NCBI RefSeq assembly: GCF_947488025.1
Contig: NZ_CANKYS010000002.1
Coordinates: 310,001 to 374,000 of the forward strand
Direction: 5' to 3'
Length of the DNA stretch: 64,000 bases
Origin: an uncultured Nocardioides sp.
Lineage (GTDB): Bacteria > Actinomycetota > Actinomycetes > Propionibacteriales > Nocardioidaceae
Shown here in pieces: positions 35,697 to 46,049 of the stretch (position 1 is its first letter; each line of letters begins with the position of its first letter). Position numbers and translations under genes: made by a program. The notes beneath the pieces are model-generated. The model had not been told where the DNA came from and searched no databases. It was given only the letters and a program-made list of their open reading frames with translations.

Positions 35697-37834
35697 CCGC
35701 ACTGATCACCACCGACCTCGTCCGCCTCGGCGCGGACTGGGGCCCGGACAAGCACGACGTCATCCGCGCCCTTGCCGGCGTCGTCGACGACGCCGGCCGG
35801 GCCACCGACAAGGACCAGCTCGTGGAGGACGCGTTCGCGCGCGAGTCCACCTCGGCGACCGGGCTGCCCGGTGGCATCGCGATCCCCCACTGCCGGACCG
35901 AGGGGGTCGAGGTCCCGACGCTCGCCTTCGCCCGGCTCGACCCGCCCGTCGACTTCGGCGCCAAGGACGGCCCCGCCGACCTGGCGTTCCTGATCGCCGC
36001 ACCCGCCGGGGGCGACGCCGACCACCTCACCATCCTCACCAAGCTGGCCCGTGCACTGGTCAAGCCCGCCTTCACCGACGCACTGCGATCGGCGGAGTCG
36101 ATCGAGGAGGTCGTCGATGTCGTCGCCCACGAGCTGGGCGAGCCGGCACCGGCGGCGAAGGCAGCCGCCCCGGCGTCGGGCGCGCCCTCCGGCGCGGCCG
36201 TTCCGGGCGGCGGGGAGACCACCGCGCCCGGCGAGGCCCCGAGCACCGCTGCTCCTGCCGCGACGGCCACCGCAGCTCCGGCCGCAGCGACGTCCCTCGT
36301 CGCGGTCACCGCCTGCCCGACCGGCATCGCCCACACCTACATGGCAGCCGAGGCGCTCGAGGCCGCGGCCGAGCGAGCCGGGGTCGACCTCCAGGTCGAG
36401 ACCCAGGGCTCCGTGGGTGCGAAGCCGCTGCCGCACGACACGATCGCGCGCGCGGGCGCGGTGATCTTCGCCGTCGACGTCGGCGTCCGCGACCGCGGCC
36501 GGTTCGCCGGCAAGCCGATGGTGAGCTCGAGCGTGAAGCGCCCGATCGACGACGCCGACGCGATGATCGCGGAGGCCCTGCGCTACGCCGCCGATCCCGC
36601 GAGCGCGCCTCGCGTGGAGGGCGAGGCCTCGGGCGGCGACGGGGGCGGCGACGGGGCCGCGGAGTCATGGGGTGGTCGCGTCCGGCGGGTCCTGATGACC
36701 GGCGTGTCCTACATGATCCCCTTCGTGGCCGCGGGCGGTCTGCTCATCGCGCTCAGCTTTCTGCTCGGCGGCTACGAGATCGTCGGCCCCTACGGCGACA
36801 TCGCGGTGAACTACGGGATCTTCAACCTCCCTGACCCCGAGGAGCTCGGACTCGAGCACGCGCTGTTCAACTCCGGGCTGATGGCCTACCTGGGCGCGCT
36901 CTTCTTCATCATCGGCAAGACGGCCTTCGCGCTGTTCCTCCCCGCGTTGGCGGGCTACATCGCCTACGCCATCGCCGACCGCCCCGGCATCGCGCCGGGC
37001 TTCGTCCTGGGCGGGCTGTCCGCCAACCTCTTCAACGTGCAGACCTCCGACGGTGTCGCCTACCCGGCCACCGGGTTCATCGGCGCGATGATCGGTGGCA
37101 CCCTGGCCGGCATCGCGGCGCACTGGATCGCGAGCTGGAAGGTGCCGACCTGGGCCCGCGGCCTGATGCCCGTCCTGGTGATCCCGCTGTTCGCATCGGT
37201 GCTGGCCGGCCTGGCGATGCTCATCGTGCTCGGCAGGCCGATCTCCTGGCTCATGGAGCAGCTCACCGAGGGGCTCAACTCGATGTCGGGAAGCAGCGCG
37301 ATCCTGCTCGGGGTGGTCCTGGGCCTGATGATGGCCTTCGACATGGGCGGTCCGCTCAACAAGGTCGCCTACACCTTCGCCGCCGTCGGTGTCGGCGGTG
37401 CGTCGCTGGCCAGCGACGCACCCGAGCTCCAGATCATGGCCGCGGTCATGCTGGCCGGCATGGTCCCGCCGATCGCCCTCGCCCTGGCCACCGTCGTACG
37501 CCCCGGACTGTTCAACGTCCCCGAGCGCGAGAACGGCAAGGCCGGCTGGCTCCTGGGTCTGTCGTTCATCACCGAGGGCGCCATCCCCTTCGCCGCGGCC
37601 GACCCGCTGCGCGTCATCCCGGGCATCATGGCGGGCAGCGCCGTCACGGGCGGGCTGTCGATGGCGATGGAGGTCGGGGTGCGCGCACCGCACGGAGGGA
37701 TCTTCGTGCTGTTCGCCGTCGAGAACGTCCTGGGCTACCTGATCGCCCTGGTCGCCGGTGTCATCGTCGGTGCCATCGCCGTCATCGCCCTCAAGTCGAT
37801 GGGCTCCAGCGACGCCGACGTCGCGACCGTCTGA
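35693..37834 (+). CDS. fruA: PTS fructose-type EIIABC
   Basis: 713-aa fused transporter. Order: EIIA (about 1-150; His66 in GGIAIPHCRTEG), an Ala/Pro-rich linker (155-198), EIIB (about 200-305; phosphocysteine Cys208 in AVTACPTGIAHTYMAAEAL), a Gly/Asp linker, then EIIC (about 325-705, with around nine helices and LMMAFDMGGPLNKVAYTF). It imports fructose as fructose-1-phosphate, the substrate of FruK. HPr is encoded 48 bp downstream. Confidence 0.95.
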   Translation: MTALITTDLVRLGADWGPDKHDVIRALAGVVDDAGRATDKDQLVEDAFARESTSATGLPGGIAIPHCRTEGVEVPTLAFARLDPPVDFGAKDGPADLAFLIAAPAGGDADHLTILTKLARALVKPAFTDALRSAESIEEVVDVVAHELGEPAPAAKAAAPASGAPSGAAVPGGGETTAPGEAPSTAAPAATATAAPAAATSLVAVTACPTGIAHTYMAAEALEAAAERAGVDLQVETQGSVGAKPLPHDTIARAGAVIFAVDVGVRDRGRFAGKPMVSSSVKRPIDDADAMIAEALRYAADPASAPRVEGEASGGDGGGDGAAESWGGRVRRVLMTGVSYMIPFVAAGGLLIALSFLLGGYEIVGPYGDIAVNYGIFNLPDPEELGLEHALFNSGLMAYLGALFFIIGKTAFALFLPALAGYIAYAIADRPGIAPGFVLGGLSANLFNVQTSDGVAYPATGFIGAMIGGTLAGIAAHWIASWKVPTWARGLMPVLVIPLFASVLAGLAMLIVLGRPISWLMEQLTEGLNSMSGSSAILLGVVLGLMMAFDMGGPLNKVAYTFAAVGVGGASLASDAPELQIMAAVMLAGMVPPIALALATVVRPGLFNVPERENGKAGWLLGLSFITEGAIPFAAADPLRVIPGIMAGSAVTGGLSMAMEVGVRAPHGGIFVLFAVENVLGYLIALVAGVIVGAIAVIALKSMGSSDADVATV

Positions 37835-37882
37835 CCCCTCCACCCGTCCGCAGCAGCCCGACCAACCCACCCAAGGAGAACC

Positions 37883-38125
37883 ATGCCCAGCAAGTCAGTC
37901 GTCGTCGGTTCCGCCGTCGGCCTCCACGCCCGTCCCGCCGCGCTCATCGCCGAGAAGGCCGCCGAGCTCGGCTCGGAGGTGACGATCAACGGCGTGGACG
38001 CCAGCTCCTCGCTGATGATCATGACCCTCGGCGCCGGCAACGGCGACACGGTCGAGGTCGCCGGCGACGACCAGGCCGCCGTCGACACCATCGCCGCCCT
38101 GGTCGAGCAGGACCTCGACGCGTGA
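37883..38125 (+). CDS. ptsH: PTS phosphocarrier protein HPr
   Basis: 80-aa HPr; the phosphohistidine is His15 in AVGLHARPAALI, followed by NGVDASSSLMIMTLGAGNGDTVEV. AAGGAGAA precedes ATG 37883. With ptsI 4 kb away this locus can supply the whole phosphorelay. No HPr kinase is nearby. Confidence 0.95.
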   Translation: MPSKSVVVGSAVGLHARPAALIAEKAAELGSEVTINGVDASSSLMIMTLGAGNGDTVEVAGDDQAAVDTIAALVEQDLDA

Positions 38126-38147
38126 GCTGAGGCCCGTCAGAGCACCG

Positions 38148-38208
38148 CGTGGGCGGTGCGTGGGACATGTTCCGGCCCGCCGGGATGCTGTCTCACGCAC
38201 CGCCCACG
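38148..38208 (+). terminator. Long-arm hairpin after ptsH
   Basis: A 15-bp perfect stem (CGTGGGCGGTGCGTG and complement) around a 31-nt loop, between convergent ptsH and the membrane-protein gene. Confidence 0.7.
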
Positions 38209-38227
38209 TGCGCGTGCGGGTCGTACG

Positions 38228-39208
38228 TCAGGCGCGCTCGCGCGTCGCCAGGTAGACCGCGCGCATCCCGACGGCCCGCTCGAGCTGGCTCTCCACGACG
38301 GAGAAGAACTGGCGCCGGTAGGTGTCGTCGGTGACGGCCGAGACGGTGAAGTAGAAGCCGCTGAACGAGGCCAGGAACAGCGACACCTTCACCAGCGAGA
38401 GCGACACGTGGGACAGGAAGGGCGCCTCCCCGACCGACTTGGCCCCGGTCCACGCGAGCTGGGTCTCGGTCTCCATCACCAGCGACCCGAACAGCATGAA
38501 GAACACGAAGACGGTCACCGCGAGCAGCAGCACCTGGACGGACTGGATGACCAGCAGCACGAGGATCAGGTTCCACCGCTCGAAGCCCGAGACCTGGGCG
38601 TGCTCCTGCGGGTCGATCCGCGGGTCCGCCGCGACCTCGCGACTGGCTTGCTCCAGCGGCGTGCCGGCGCACGCGCGCACGATGAAGTCGTCGTCGACCT
38701 CGTCGTCCACGCGGTCGACCTCCTCGGGCAGCCGCACGAGCAGGAACAGCACCGCCAGGCCGAACATCAGCAGCACGGTGACCCACAGCAGCCCGAAGGG
38801 CAGGTTGGTGGTCATCTGCCAGGCCTCGGCGTTGACGAAGAGGAACGTCACGAAGACGAGCAGCAGCGGGAGCGCGCGCGAGGCCATCGGCACCAGGAAG
38901 CGCACGCTACCGAGGGTGCGGGACAGCGCGAAGCCCAGGATGGGCCCGGCGTGCAGCGCGGTCGCGGCGTACCAGAGCAGGGCGAGACCGGCGACCGACA
39001 TCCACACCGCCGGCCCGGCGGCGTACGACGTCCCGGTGGCCCACGCCACGGCGGCGACGCCCGCGGCGAGCAGCGCGAGGACCAGGGCGAGCGACACCAG
39101 GCGGCGGGGTCGCAGCCCGGCCCGAGCCGCGGCACGCTCCTCGGCGACGAAGTAGGGCAGGCCGTGGGCCAGGAACCACGCCTCGACGGCGGTCCGGTCC
39201 TTCGTCAC
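38228..39208 (-). CDS. Hypothetical multi-pass membrane protein
   Basis: 326 aa, no family recognised. The hydrophilic N-terminal 35 residues (with GLPYFVAEERAAARAGLRPR) are followed by about five or six membrane helices: near 37-58, 65-82, 109-125, 136-158, 215-245 and one around 270-290. Between helices 4 and 5 is an acidic loop (RLPEEVDRVDDEVDDDF). ATG 39208 overlaps the ribF stop (ATGA), so it is co-translated with the translation-gene cluster. Function cannot be assigned. Confidence 0.75.
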   Translation of the reverse strand: MTKDRTAVEAWFLAHGLPYFVAEERAAARAGLRPRRLVSLALVLALLAAGVAAVAWATGTSYAAGPAVWMSVAGLALLWYAATALHAGPILGFALSRTLGSVRFLVPMASRALPLLLVFVTFLFVNAEAWQMTTNLPFGLLWVTVLLMFGLAVLFLLVRLPEEVDRVDDEVDDDFIVRACAGTPLEQASREVAADPRIDPQEHAQVSGFERWNLILVLLVIQSVQVLLLAVTVFVFFMLFGSLVMETETQLAWTGAKSVGEAPFLSHVSLSLVKVSLFLASFSGFYFTVSAVTDDTYRRQFFSVVESQLERAVGMRAVYLATRERA

Positions 39209-40140
39209 GTGAGCAGGTCCCGCGCCCGGCGTACGTCGTCGTGCATGGTCTCGACGAGCGCCTCCATGCCCTCGAACTTCACCATGCCGCGCAGCCGGTC
39301 GACGAACGCCACCTCCACCTCGACGCCGTAGAGCTCGAGGTCGTCGCGGTCGAGGACGTAGGACTCCACGCGACGGTCGCGCTCGCCGTCGAAGGTCGGG
39401 TTGGTGCCGACGGAGATCGCGGCGGGATAGGTCTCCCCCGTGTCGAGGCGGGTCAGCCGGCCGGCGTAGACGCCGTCGGCCGGGGCGGCGTCGACCGGCG
39501 GGATTGGGACATTGGCCGTCGGGTAGCCCATCTCGCGGCCGCGCTTGTCCCCCTCGACCACGGTGCCGCGGACGGTGAACGGGCGGCCCAGCGCCTCGGC
39601 GGCGCCGGCGACGTCACCGGTGGCCAGGCACTGGCGTACGTAGGTCGAGCTCCACACCTGGGGCCCGCCGTCGAGCGCCACGCCGACGGTCTCGAAGTCG
39701 CGCGAGGCCCCTGCCTCGACCAGCGTGGCGACCTCGCCGGCCGCCTTGTTGCCGAAGCGGAAGTTGGAGCCGACCACGACCGCGCCGGCGTGCAGCGCGT
39801 CGACGAGGATCCGGTCGATGAACTCCTGCGGCGACCACGACGCGACCTCGCGGTCGAAGCCGACCACCAGGATCGCGTCGACGCCAGCGTCCTCGAGCAG
39901 CCGGGCCCGGGTGTGGATCGAGGTCAGCGTGGGCGGGGCGTGCTCGGGACGCAGCACCGCCATCGGGTGGGGGTCAAAGGTCACCGCCACCACCGTGTCG
40001 ATGCCCAGCCGCGCGGCGCTGGTGCGCGCCTCGCGCAGCACGTGGGCGTGACCGAGGTGCACGCCGTCGAAGTTGCCGATGCTCACCACGGTGCGGCCGA
40101 GGTCGGCCGGCACGTCGTCGACGTCTCGCCAGATCTGCAC
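39205..40140 (-). CDS. ribF: Bifunctional riboflavin kinase / FAD synthetase
   Basis: 311-aa enzyme making FMN and FAD. The N-terminal FAD-synthetase domain has SIGNFDGVHLGHAHVL; the C-terminal flavokinase has GREMGYPTANVPIPP and DLELYGVEVEVAFVDRLRGMVKFE. GTG 40140 is 6 nt after TAGGCT, implying a leaderless mRNA separate from truB, although truB lies only 21 nt upstream. Confidence 0.95.
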   Translation of the reverse strand: MQIWRDVDDVPADLGRTVVSIGNFDGVHLGHAHVLREARTSAARLGIDTVVAVTFDPHPMAVLRPEHAPPTLTSIHTRARLLEDAGVDAILVVGFDREVASWSPQEFIDRILVDALHAGAVVVGSNFRFGNKAAGEVATLVEAGASRDFETVGVALDGGPQVWSSTYVRQCLATGDVAGAAEALGRPFTVRGTVVEGDKRGREMGYPTANVPIPPVDAAPADGVYAGRLTRLDTGETYPAAISVGTNPTFDGERDRRVESYVLDRDDLELYGVEVEVAFVDRLRGMVKFEGMEALVETMHDDVRRARDLLT

Positions 40141-40146
40141 CCGCGA

Positions 40147-40152
40147 AGCCTA
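40147..40152 (-). promoter_or_regulatory. Leaderless -10 element of ribF
   Basis: TAGGCT on the minus strand, exactly 6 nt before GTG 40140. Confidence 0.5.
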
Positions 40153-40161
40153 CTGGCGGGC

Positions 40162-41019
40162 TCAGACGAAGACGGCGACCGGGCGGGCCTGCTCGCCGCG
40201 CTGCTCGTAGAGCGCGAGGAACTCGCCGTCCGGCGCGAAGACCGCGTGGGGCCCCTCGCCGGGGAGGACGACGTCGAGACCGCGGCCGACGCGCACGTGG
40301 CCGGCCTGCTCGTCGTCGAGGTCGACCGAGGCGAAGCTCGCCCGGGCGGCGTCGGCGATCGGCAGCATCGAGAAGTCGTCGGCCAGCTGGTCGAGGGTGC
40401 GGGCGACCGAGAGGTCGAAGGGGCCGACTGCGGTGCGCCGCAGCGCGGTCAGGTGCCCGCCCACCCCGAGCGCCGCCCCGAGGTCACGGGCGATCGCGCG
40501 GATATAGGTGCCCGACGAGCACCGCACCGAGATGCGGACCTCGGGGAGCGCCACCTCGTGCACCACCAGCTCGTGGATGGTGACCGGGCGCGGCTTGAGC
40601 TCGACCTGCTCGCCGTCGCGCACCCGCGCGTAGGCCCGCTTGCCGTCGACCTTGATGGCGGAGACGGCAGTCGGCACCTGCTCGATGTGTCCGACGAACC
40701 GCGCCAGCTCGTCGCGTACGACGTCCTCCCGCACGCCGTCGACCGCGTGGGTCGCCGTGACCTCACCCTCCGCGTCGTCGGTCGTCGTCGAGACGCCGAG
40801 GCGGATCGTCGCGTCGTACGCCTTCTCCGTCAGCATGAGGTGGCCGAGCAGCCGGGTGGCGCGGTCGACACCGAGCACCAGGACGCCCGTGGCCATCGGG
40901 TCGAGCGTGCCGGCGTGGCCGACCTTGCGGGTGCCGGCGAGCCGGCGGACCCGGGCCACGACGTCGTGCGAGGTCATGCCGGGGGCCTTGTCGACGACGA
41001 CGAGACCGGGGTCGACCAT
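40162..41019 (-). CDS. truB: tRNA pseudouridine-55 synthase
   Basis: 285-aa enzyme isomerising U55 in the T-loop of tRNAs. The catalytic Asp40 is in GHAGTLDPMATGVL; KAYDATIRLG and SAIKVDGKRAYARVRDG are present, with a C-terminal PUA-like segment. ATG 41019 shares a base with the rbfA stop, in an infB-rbfA-truB order. Confidence 0.95.
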   Translation of the reverse strand: MVDPGLVVVDKAPGMTSHDVVARVRRLAGTRKVGHAGTLDPMATGVLVLGVDRATRLLGHLMLTEKAYDATIRLGVSTTTDDAEGEVTATHAVDGVREDVVRDELARFVGHIEQVPTAVSAIKVDGKRAYARVRDGEQVELKPRPVTIHELVVHEVALPEVRISVRCSSGTYIRAIARDLGAALGVGGHLTALRRTAVGPFDLSVARTLDQLADDFSMLPIADAARASFASVDLDDEQAGHVRVGRGLDVVLPGEGPHAVFAPDGEFLALYEQRGEQARPVAVFV

Positions 41020-41516
41020 CAGGCGCGGTCATCCTCGTCGAAACCGAGGTCGGAGCCGTCGTCGAGCGCGACCTGCTCGTCGTCGTCGAGGTCGTCCTCG
41101 ACCACGCGCGGCTTCTTGTAGGGGTCGGGCTCTCCGGCGTAGGCCTCGACGCGGCGGGCCGCGACCTCCTCGTCCAGCTGGCGGGCGCGCTCGAGCACCT
41201 CGTCGAGCGCGCGGGCGTTCTCGGGGAGGGCGTCGGGGATGAAGGTCAGCGACGGCACGATCCGCATGCCGAGCTGCTTGGCGACCTCGGAGCGGATCAC
41301 GCCCTTGGCCGACTCGAGGGCGGCGGCGGTGCTGGCCAGCTCCTCCTCGGTGCCGAGCACTGTGTAGAAGATCGAGGCCTGCTGGGAGTCGCCGGTCACG
41401 CGGACGTCGGTGACGGTGACGAAGCCGAGGCGGGGGTCCTTGATCCGGCGCTCGAGCATCTCGGCGACGATCACCCGGATCCGGTCGGCGATCTTGCGCA
41501 CGCGTGGGTTGGTCAT
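41019..41516 (-). CDS. rbfA: 30S ribosome-binding factor A
   Basis: 165-aa KH-like factor for late 30S maturation and cold adaptation. The core (about 1-115) is canonical: [20 protein letters not shown] and [14 protein letters not shown]. The last 40 residues are a strongly acidic extension ([11 protein letters not shown]...FDEDDRA). Separated from infB by a 134-bp repeat-rich gap. Confidence 0.93.
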   Translation of the reverse strand: MTNPRVRKIADRIRVIVAEMLERRIKDPRLGFVTVTDVRVTGDSQQASIFYTVLGTEEELASTAAALESAKGVIRSEVAKQLGMRIVPSLTFIPDALPENARALDEVLERARQLDEEVAARRVEAYAGEPDPYKKPRVVEDDLDDDEQVALDDGSDLGFDEDDRA

Positions 41517-41650
41517 GAACCTAGTCTCTCCTACTCGTGACCGGGCGCTTCATGCCCGTCACAGACGGTGACCGGGCGCTCCGTTCCCGGTGAAGGGGAA
41601 CGAAGCGCCCGGTCGGTGACGCGGACGGGCACGAAGTGCCCGCTCGGTGA
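41517..41650 (-). repeat. Mosaic of direct and inverted repeats between infB and rbfA
   Basis: GTGACCGGGCGCT occurs at 41537-41549 and 41568-41580, and its inverse AGCGCCCGGTC at 41604-41614. Two further hairpins are GTTCCC/GGGAAC and GGGCAC-GAA-GTGCCC (41627-41641). They probably form alternative RNA folds; no gene is present. Confidence 0.75.
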
Positions 41651-44473
41651 TCAGGTGCGCGCGATCTCGCGCATCTCGAACGCCTCGACGATGTCGCCGA
41701 TCTTGATGTCCTGGAAGTTCCGGAGCACCAGACCGCACTCGAAGCCCTCGCGGACCTCGGACGCGTCGTCCTTCTCGCGGCGCAGCGACGACAGGTCGAG
41801 GTTGTCGGCCACCACCGCTCCGTCGCGCAGGACCCGCACCTTGGCGTTGCGGCGGATGAGGCCGGAGGTGACCATGCAGCCCGCGATGTTGCCGGCCTTG
41901 GACGAGCGGAAGATCTCGCGGATCTCCGCCTGACCGAGGGTCGACTCCTCGTAGATGGGCTTGAGCATGCCCTTGAGGGCCGCCTCGATCTCCTCGATCG
42001 CCTGGTAGATGACCGAGTAGTAGCGGATCTCGACACCTTCCTTGTCGGCCATCTGGCTCGCCTTGCCCTGCGGGCGGACGTTGAAGCCGATGATGATGGC
42101 GTCGGAGGCGGCCGCGAGGTCGACGTTGGTCTCGGTGATCGCACCGACACCGCGGTCGATCACGCGGAGGGAGACCTCGTCGCCCACGTCGATCTGCGAC
42201 AGCGCGTCCTCGAGCGCCTCGACCGAACCGGACACGTCGCCCTTGAGGATGAGGTTGAGCTCCTGGCTCTCGCCCTTCTCCATGGAGGCCATGAAGTCCT
42301 CGAGGCTGCGGCGCACGCGACGCTTGGCCTGCATGGCCGCCCGCTCGCGCGCCTCGCGCTTCTCGGCGATCTGGCGGGCCATGCGGTCGTCGTCGACGAC
42401 GATGAAGTTCTGGCCCGCACCCGGCACCGCCGAGAGGCCCAGCACCATCGCCGGCCGCGACGGGTCGGCCTCGGTGATCTCCTGGCCGTGCTCGTCGAGC
42501 ATGGCACGCACGCGACCGTGGGCCGGACCGGCCACGATCGAGTCGCCGACGCGGAGGGTTCCGCGCTGGACGAGCACCGTGGCGACCGGACCGCGACCGC
42601 GGTCGAGGTGTGCCTCGACCACGAGGCCCTGGGCGTCCTGGTCGGGGTTGGCGCGCAGGTCGAGCGACGCGTCGGCGGTCAGGACGACGGCCTCGAGCAG
42701 CTTGTCCAGGTTGAGCCCGGCCTTGGCCGAGACGTCGACGAACATCGCGTCGCCGCCGTACTCCTCGGGGATCAGGCCGTACTCGGTGAGCTGGCCGCGG
42801 ACCTTCGTCGAGTCGGCCTCCGGCTTGTCGATCTTGTTGACCGCCACCACGATCGGCACGTTGGCCGCCTTGGCGTGGTTGAGCGCCTCGACCGTCTGCG
42901 GCATGACGCCGTCGTCGGCCGCGACGACCAGGATCGCGATGTCGGTGGCCTGGGCACCACGAGCACGCATGGCGGTGAACGCCTCGTGACCCGGGGTGTC
43001 GATGAGGGTGATGCGACGGTCGTCGCCGTCGACCTCGGTGTGGACCTGGTAGGCACCGATGTGCTGGGTGATGCCACCGGCCTCCTTGTCGACGACGTTG
43101 GCGTCACGCAGCGCGTCGAGGAGCTTGGTCTTTCCGTGGTCGACGTGACCCATGACCGTGACGACCGGCGGACGGACGACCAGGTCGGCCTCGTCGCCCT
43201 CGTCGGCGCCGAACTCGAGGTCGAACGTCTCGAGCAGCTCGCGGTCCTCGTCCTCCGGGGAGACGATCTGGACGACGTAGTTGAGCTCCTCGGCGAGCAG
43301 CTCGAACGTCTCGTCACCGACCGACTGGGTCGAGGTGACCATCTCGCCGAGCGAGAACAGCATCTGGACCAGGGCGGCCGCGTCGACGTTGATCTTCTCG
43401 GCGAAGTCGGTCAGCGACGCGCCGCGCGGCAGCCGCACGGTCTCGCCGTTGCCCTTGCGGACGCGCACGCCACCCAGGGTCGGGGCGTCCATGGCCTCGA
43501 ACTCCTGGCGACGTGCCCGCTTCGACTTGCGACCACGACGCGACGGACCACCGGGGCGACCGAAGGCACCCTGGGTCTGGCCACGCTGGCCGGGACGACC
43601 GCCACCGGGACGACCGCCACCGGACGGGCCGAAGCCGCCGGGACGACCGGGGGCGCCACCGGGGCCACCGCCACCGGGACGACCCGGGGCACCGCCACGA
43701 GCGGGGGCACCCGGACGACCGGGGCCGCCACCGGGGCCACCACGGGCCGGACGTCCGCCCGGACCGTTGCCGAACGCGGCCGGGGACTTGGGCATCATCG
43801 CCGGGTTCGGACGCGGCATGCCGGGACGTCCCTCGCTGCCGCCGCCAGCGCCCGGGGGACGCGGCGGGCGGTTGTCGTCGCCACCGGTGCGCGGGGCAGG
43901 GCGCTGGCCCATGCCCTGGCTCGGGGCGAACGGGTTGTTGCCCGGGCGCGGTGCGCCGGGGCGACCGACCGGGCGGGGCGCCGGGCTCGGGGCCTTCGCG
44001 GCCGGGGCAGCGGGTGCCTCGGGCTCGGCCGGCGGAGCCTTGGGCTCGGCGGCAGGCGCCTTCGGACCGGGCTTGGGGCCGGGCCTGGCAGCGGGTGCTG
44101 CCGGCTCCGCGGGAGCCGCGGTCTCGGCGGCGGGTGCCTCGGCCGGTGCCTCGGCGGCAGCCGGGGCCGCAGGGGCCTCAGGCGCTTCCGGGGCCTCGGT
44201 CGCGGCGGGTGCCGGTGCGGGCTTGGGGCCGGGCTTGGGCGCGGCCTTCTTGGCGGCCGGCTTGTCGGCCGGCGCCGCGGTCTCGGCGGGCGCGGAGGCC
44301 GCTGCGGCCTTCAGCTCGTCGCCGTACTGCTTCTTGAAGCGCATCTCGACGGGCGGCTCGACAGTCGACGATGCCGACTTGACGAACTCCCCCATCTCCT
44401 TGAGCTTCTCGAGAACGAACTTGCTCTCGACTCCGAACTCCTTGGCGAGTTCGTGGACTCGGGTCTTTGCCAC
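41651..44473 (-). CDS. infB: Translation initiation factor IF-2
   Basis: 940-aa GTPase that places fMet-tRNA on the 30S subunit. Short N-terminal IF2N domain ([25 protein letters not shown]), then a low-complexity Ala/Pro-rich (about 50-190) and Gly/Arg/Pro-rich (about 190-320) linker, a second IF2N, and the G domain from about 440 ([27 protein letters not shown]), ending with the domain II-IV region. GTG 44473, with AAGGAG upstream. The 100 bp to ylxR contain no clear promoter. Confidence 0.96.
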   Translation of the reverse strand: MAKTRVHELAKEFGVESKFVLEKLKEMGEFVKSASSTVEPPVEMRFKKQYGDELKAAAASAPAETAAPADKPAAKKAAPKPGPKPAPAPAATEAPEAPEAPAAPAAAEAPAEAPAAETAAPAEPAAPAARPGPKPGPKAPAAEPKAPPAEPEAPAAPAAKAPSPAPRPVGRPGAPRPGNNPFAPSQGMGQRPAPRTGGDDNRPPRPPGAGGGSEGRPGMPRPNPAMMPKSPAAFGNGPGGRPARGGPGGGPGRPGAPARGGAPGRPGGGGPGGAPGRPGGFGPSGGGRPGGGRPGQRGQTQGAFGRPGGPSRRGRKSKRARRQEFEAMDAPTLGGVRVRKGNGETVRLPRGASLTDFAEKINVDAAALVQMLFSLGEMVTSTQSVGDETFELLAEELNYVVQIVSPEDEDRELLETFDLEFGADEGDEADLVVRPPVVTVMGHVDHGKTKLLDALRDANVVDKEAGGITQHIGAYQVHTEVDGDDRRITLIDTPGHEAFTAMRARGAQATDIAILVVAADDGVMPQTVEALNHAKAANVPIVVAVNKIDKPEADSTKVRGQLTEYGLIPEEYGGDAMFVDVSAKAGLNLDKLLEAVVLTADASLDLRANPDQDAQGLVVEAHLDRGRGPVATVLVQRGTLRVGDSIVAGPAHGRVRAMLDEHGQEITEADPSRPAMVLGLSAVPGAGQNFIVVDDDRMARQIAEKREARERAAMQAKRRVRRSLEDFMASMEKGESQELNLILKGDVSGSVEALEDALSQIDVGDEVSLRVIDRGVGAITETNVDLAAASDAIIIGFNVRPQGKASQMADKEGVEIRYYSVIYQAIEEIEAALKGMLKPIYEESTLGQAEIREIFRSSKAGNIAGCMVTSGLIRRNAKVRVLRDGAVVADNLDLSSLRREKDDASEVREGFECGLVLRNFQDIKIGDIVEAFEMREIART

Positions 44474-44573
44474 GGTTGTTTACTACTCCTTCTGGTCCGT
44501 GACCCCAGAAGGTGGAGGGGAAACGGAGCAGCTAGTGGGTGTGCACACTCATTACGAGTTACTCATCGAGTGC

Positions 44574-44921
44574 TCATGAGCTGTGTGCTCCAGTTTCTGG
44601 TCGGTGCTGCGGTGAATCGGACTGGTGGATCTCGGCGAGGTGGTCGGCCACCGGCGCCGTGCTGAGCCCCTCACCCGAGCGGAGGGCCCGGGGAAACGCT
44701 CGGCGTCGCACCGCGAGCTGCCAACACTCGGACGTGGGGTGCACGTGCGCCCCACGGCCTGGTGCCCGGCGGTCCGGATCGGGCACCAGGGCAGGTCTGC
44801 CCTCGACGTCCGAGCCTGCGACCACGCGGAGCAGCTCGCTCGCAGCGGCCTTCGCCCGACAACCCACACAGGTCCGGACGGGTCCGGGCGCAGAGGTGTC
44901 AGACGTGGTGGCCACTGGCAT
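44574..44921 (-). CDS. ylxR: YlxR-family (DUF448) RNA-binding protein
   Basis: 115-aa protein of the nusA-infB operon family. The signature RTCVGCRAKAAASELLRVVA is followed by APGRGAHVHPTSECWQLAVRRRAFPRALR. ATG 44921 is annotated, but a TAGAGT hexamer ends only 2 nt before it, so GTG 44915 may be the true start of a near-leaderless mRNA. The C-terminal 30 residues are His/Ser-rich and variable. Confidence 0.9.
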   Translation of the reverse strand: MPVATTSDTSAPGPVRTCVGCRAKAAASELLRVVAGSDVEGRPALVPDPDRRAPGRGAHVHPTSECWQLAVRRRAFPRALRSGEGLSTAPVADHLAEIHQSDSPQHRPETGAHSS

Positions 44922-44971
44922 CCACTCTAGCCGGTGCGGCCAGTGGTTTACGAACTGGGCGCACGTGGCCT

Positions 44972-45024
44972 GGTTTCGACGCGCTCGTGCGACTTCGTGC
45001 CTCAGTCGCGTCGCTTGCTCAACC
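44972..45024 (-). repeat. 3'-end repeat downstream of nusA
   Basis: Minus strand: GGTTGAGCAAGCGACGCGAC...GCACGAAGTCGCACGAGCGC...GTCGAAACC. A member of the same family as at 4221 and 5614, again in the sense direction of the gene it follows. Confidence 0.7.
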
Positions 45025-45053
45025 TGGTCGACCCCACACGCCGAGCTCGTTCC

Positions 45054-46049
45054 TCACTCGTCGTTGGTCGCTTCATCGGGGGCGGGAGCCTCGTCGGAGC
45101 GGATGTCGATGCGCCAGCCGGTGAGGCGGGCGGCGAGGCGGGCGTTCTGCCCCTCCTTGCCGATGGCGAGGGAGAGCTGGAAGTCGGGTACGACGACGCG
45201 GCACGAGCGCGCGGCCAGGTCGACGATCTCCACGGCAGTCACGCGGGCCGGCGAGAGGGCGTGCGCCACCAGCTCCGCCGGGTCCTCGGCCCAATCGACG
45301 ATGTCGATCTTCTCGCCGTGCAGCTCGCTCATCACGTTGCGCACGCGCTGGCCCATCGGACCGATGCAGGCGCCCTTGGCGTTGACCCCGGGGACGGTGG
45401 AGTGCACGGCGATCTTGGTGCGGTGACCGGCCTCGCGGGCGATGGCGGCGACCTCGACGGTGCCGTCGGCGATCTCGGGGACCTCGAGGGCGAAGAGCCG
45501 CTTGACCAGCGTCGGGTGGGACCGGGACAGGGTGATCTGGGGGCCGCGCATCCCCTTGCGGACCGACGTCACCAGGCACTTGATGCGCTCGCCGTGGACG
45601 TACTTCTCCCCCGGCACGCGCTCGCTGATCGGCAGGATGGCCTCGAGCTTGCCCAGGTCGACCATGACGTCGTCGGGGTTGCGCCCCTGCTGGATGGTGC
45701 CCGAGATGATGTCGCCCTCCTTGCCGGAGAACTCGCCGAACGTCTTCTCGTCCTCGGCGTCGCGCAGCCGCTGGAGCATGACCTGCTTGGCGGTCGTCGC
45801 CGCGATGCGGCCGAACCCCTGGGGGGTGTCGTCGTACTCCGGCCCGGCCGTGCCGTCCTCGTCGAGCTCGCGCGCCCAGACGGTGACGTGACCGGTCTTG
45901 CGGTCCAGCTCGACCCGCGCGGGGTGCGAGGACTCGGTCGCGCGCTGGTAGGCGGTGAGCAGGGCCTGCTCGATGGCCTCGGCCAGCACCTCGAAGGAGA
46001 TCTCCTTCTCCCGCTCCAGCATGCGCAGGATGCTCAGGTCGATGTCCAT
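45054..46049 (-). CDS. nusA: Transcription termination/antitermination factor NusA
   Basis: 331-aa RNA polymerase-associated factor. N-terminal domain ([28 protein letters not shown]), S1 domain ([29 protein letters not shown]), KH1 ([22 protein letters not shown]) and KH2 ([23 protein letters not shown]); as usual in actinobacteria there are no C-terminal acidic repeats. ATG 46049 overlaps the rimP stop (ATGA). Confidence 0.96.
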   Translation of the reverse strand: MDIDLSILRMLEREKEISFEVLAEAIEQALLTAYQRATESSHPARVELDRKTGHVTVWARELDEDGTAGPEYDDTPQGFGRIAATTAKQVMLQRLRDAEDEKTFGEFSGKEGDIISGTIQQGRNPDDVMVDLGKLEAILPISERVPGEKYVHGERIKCLVTSVRKGMRGPQITLSRSHPTLVKRLFALEVPEIADGTVEVAAIAREAGHRTKIAVHSTVPGVNAKGACIGPMGQRVRNVMSELHGEKIDIVDWAEDPAELVAHALSPARVTAVEIVDLAARSCRVVVPDFQLSLAIGKEGQNARLAARLTGWRIDIRSDEAPAPDEATNDE

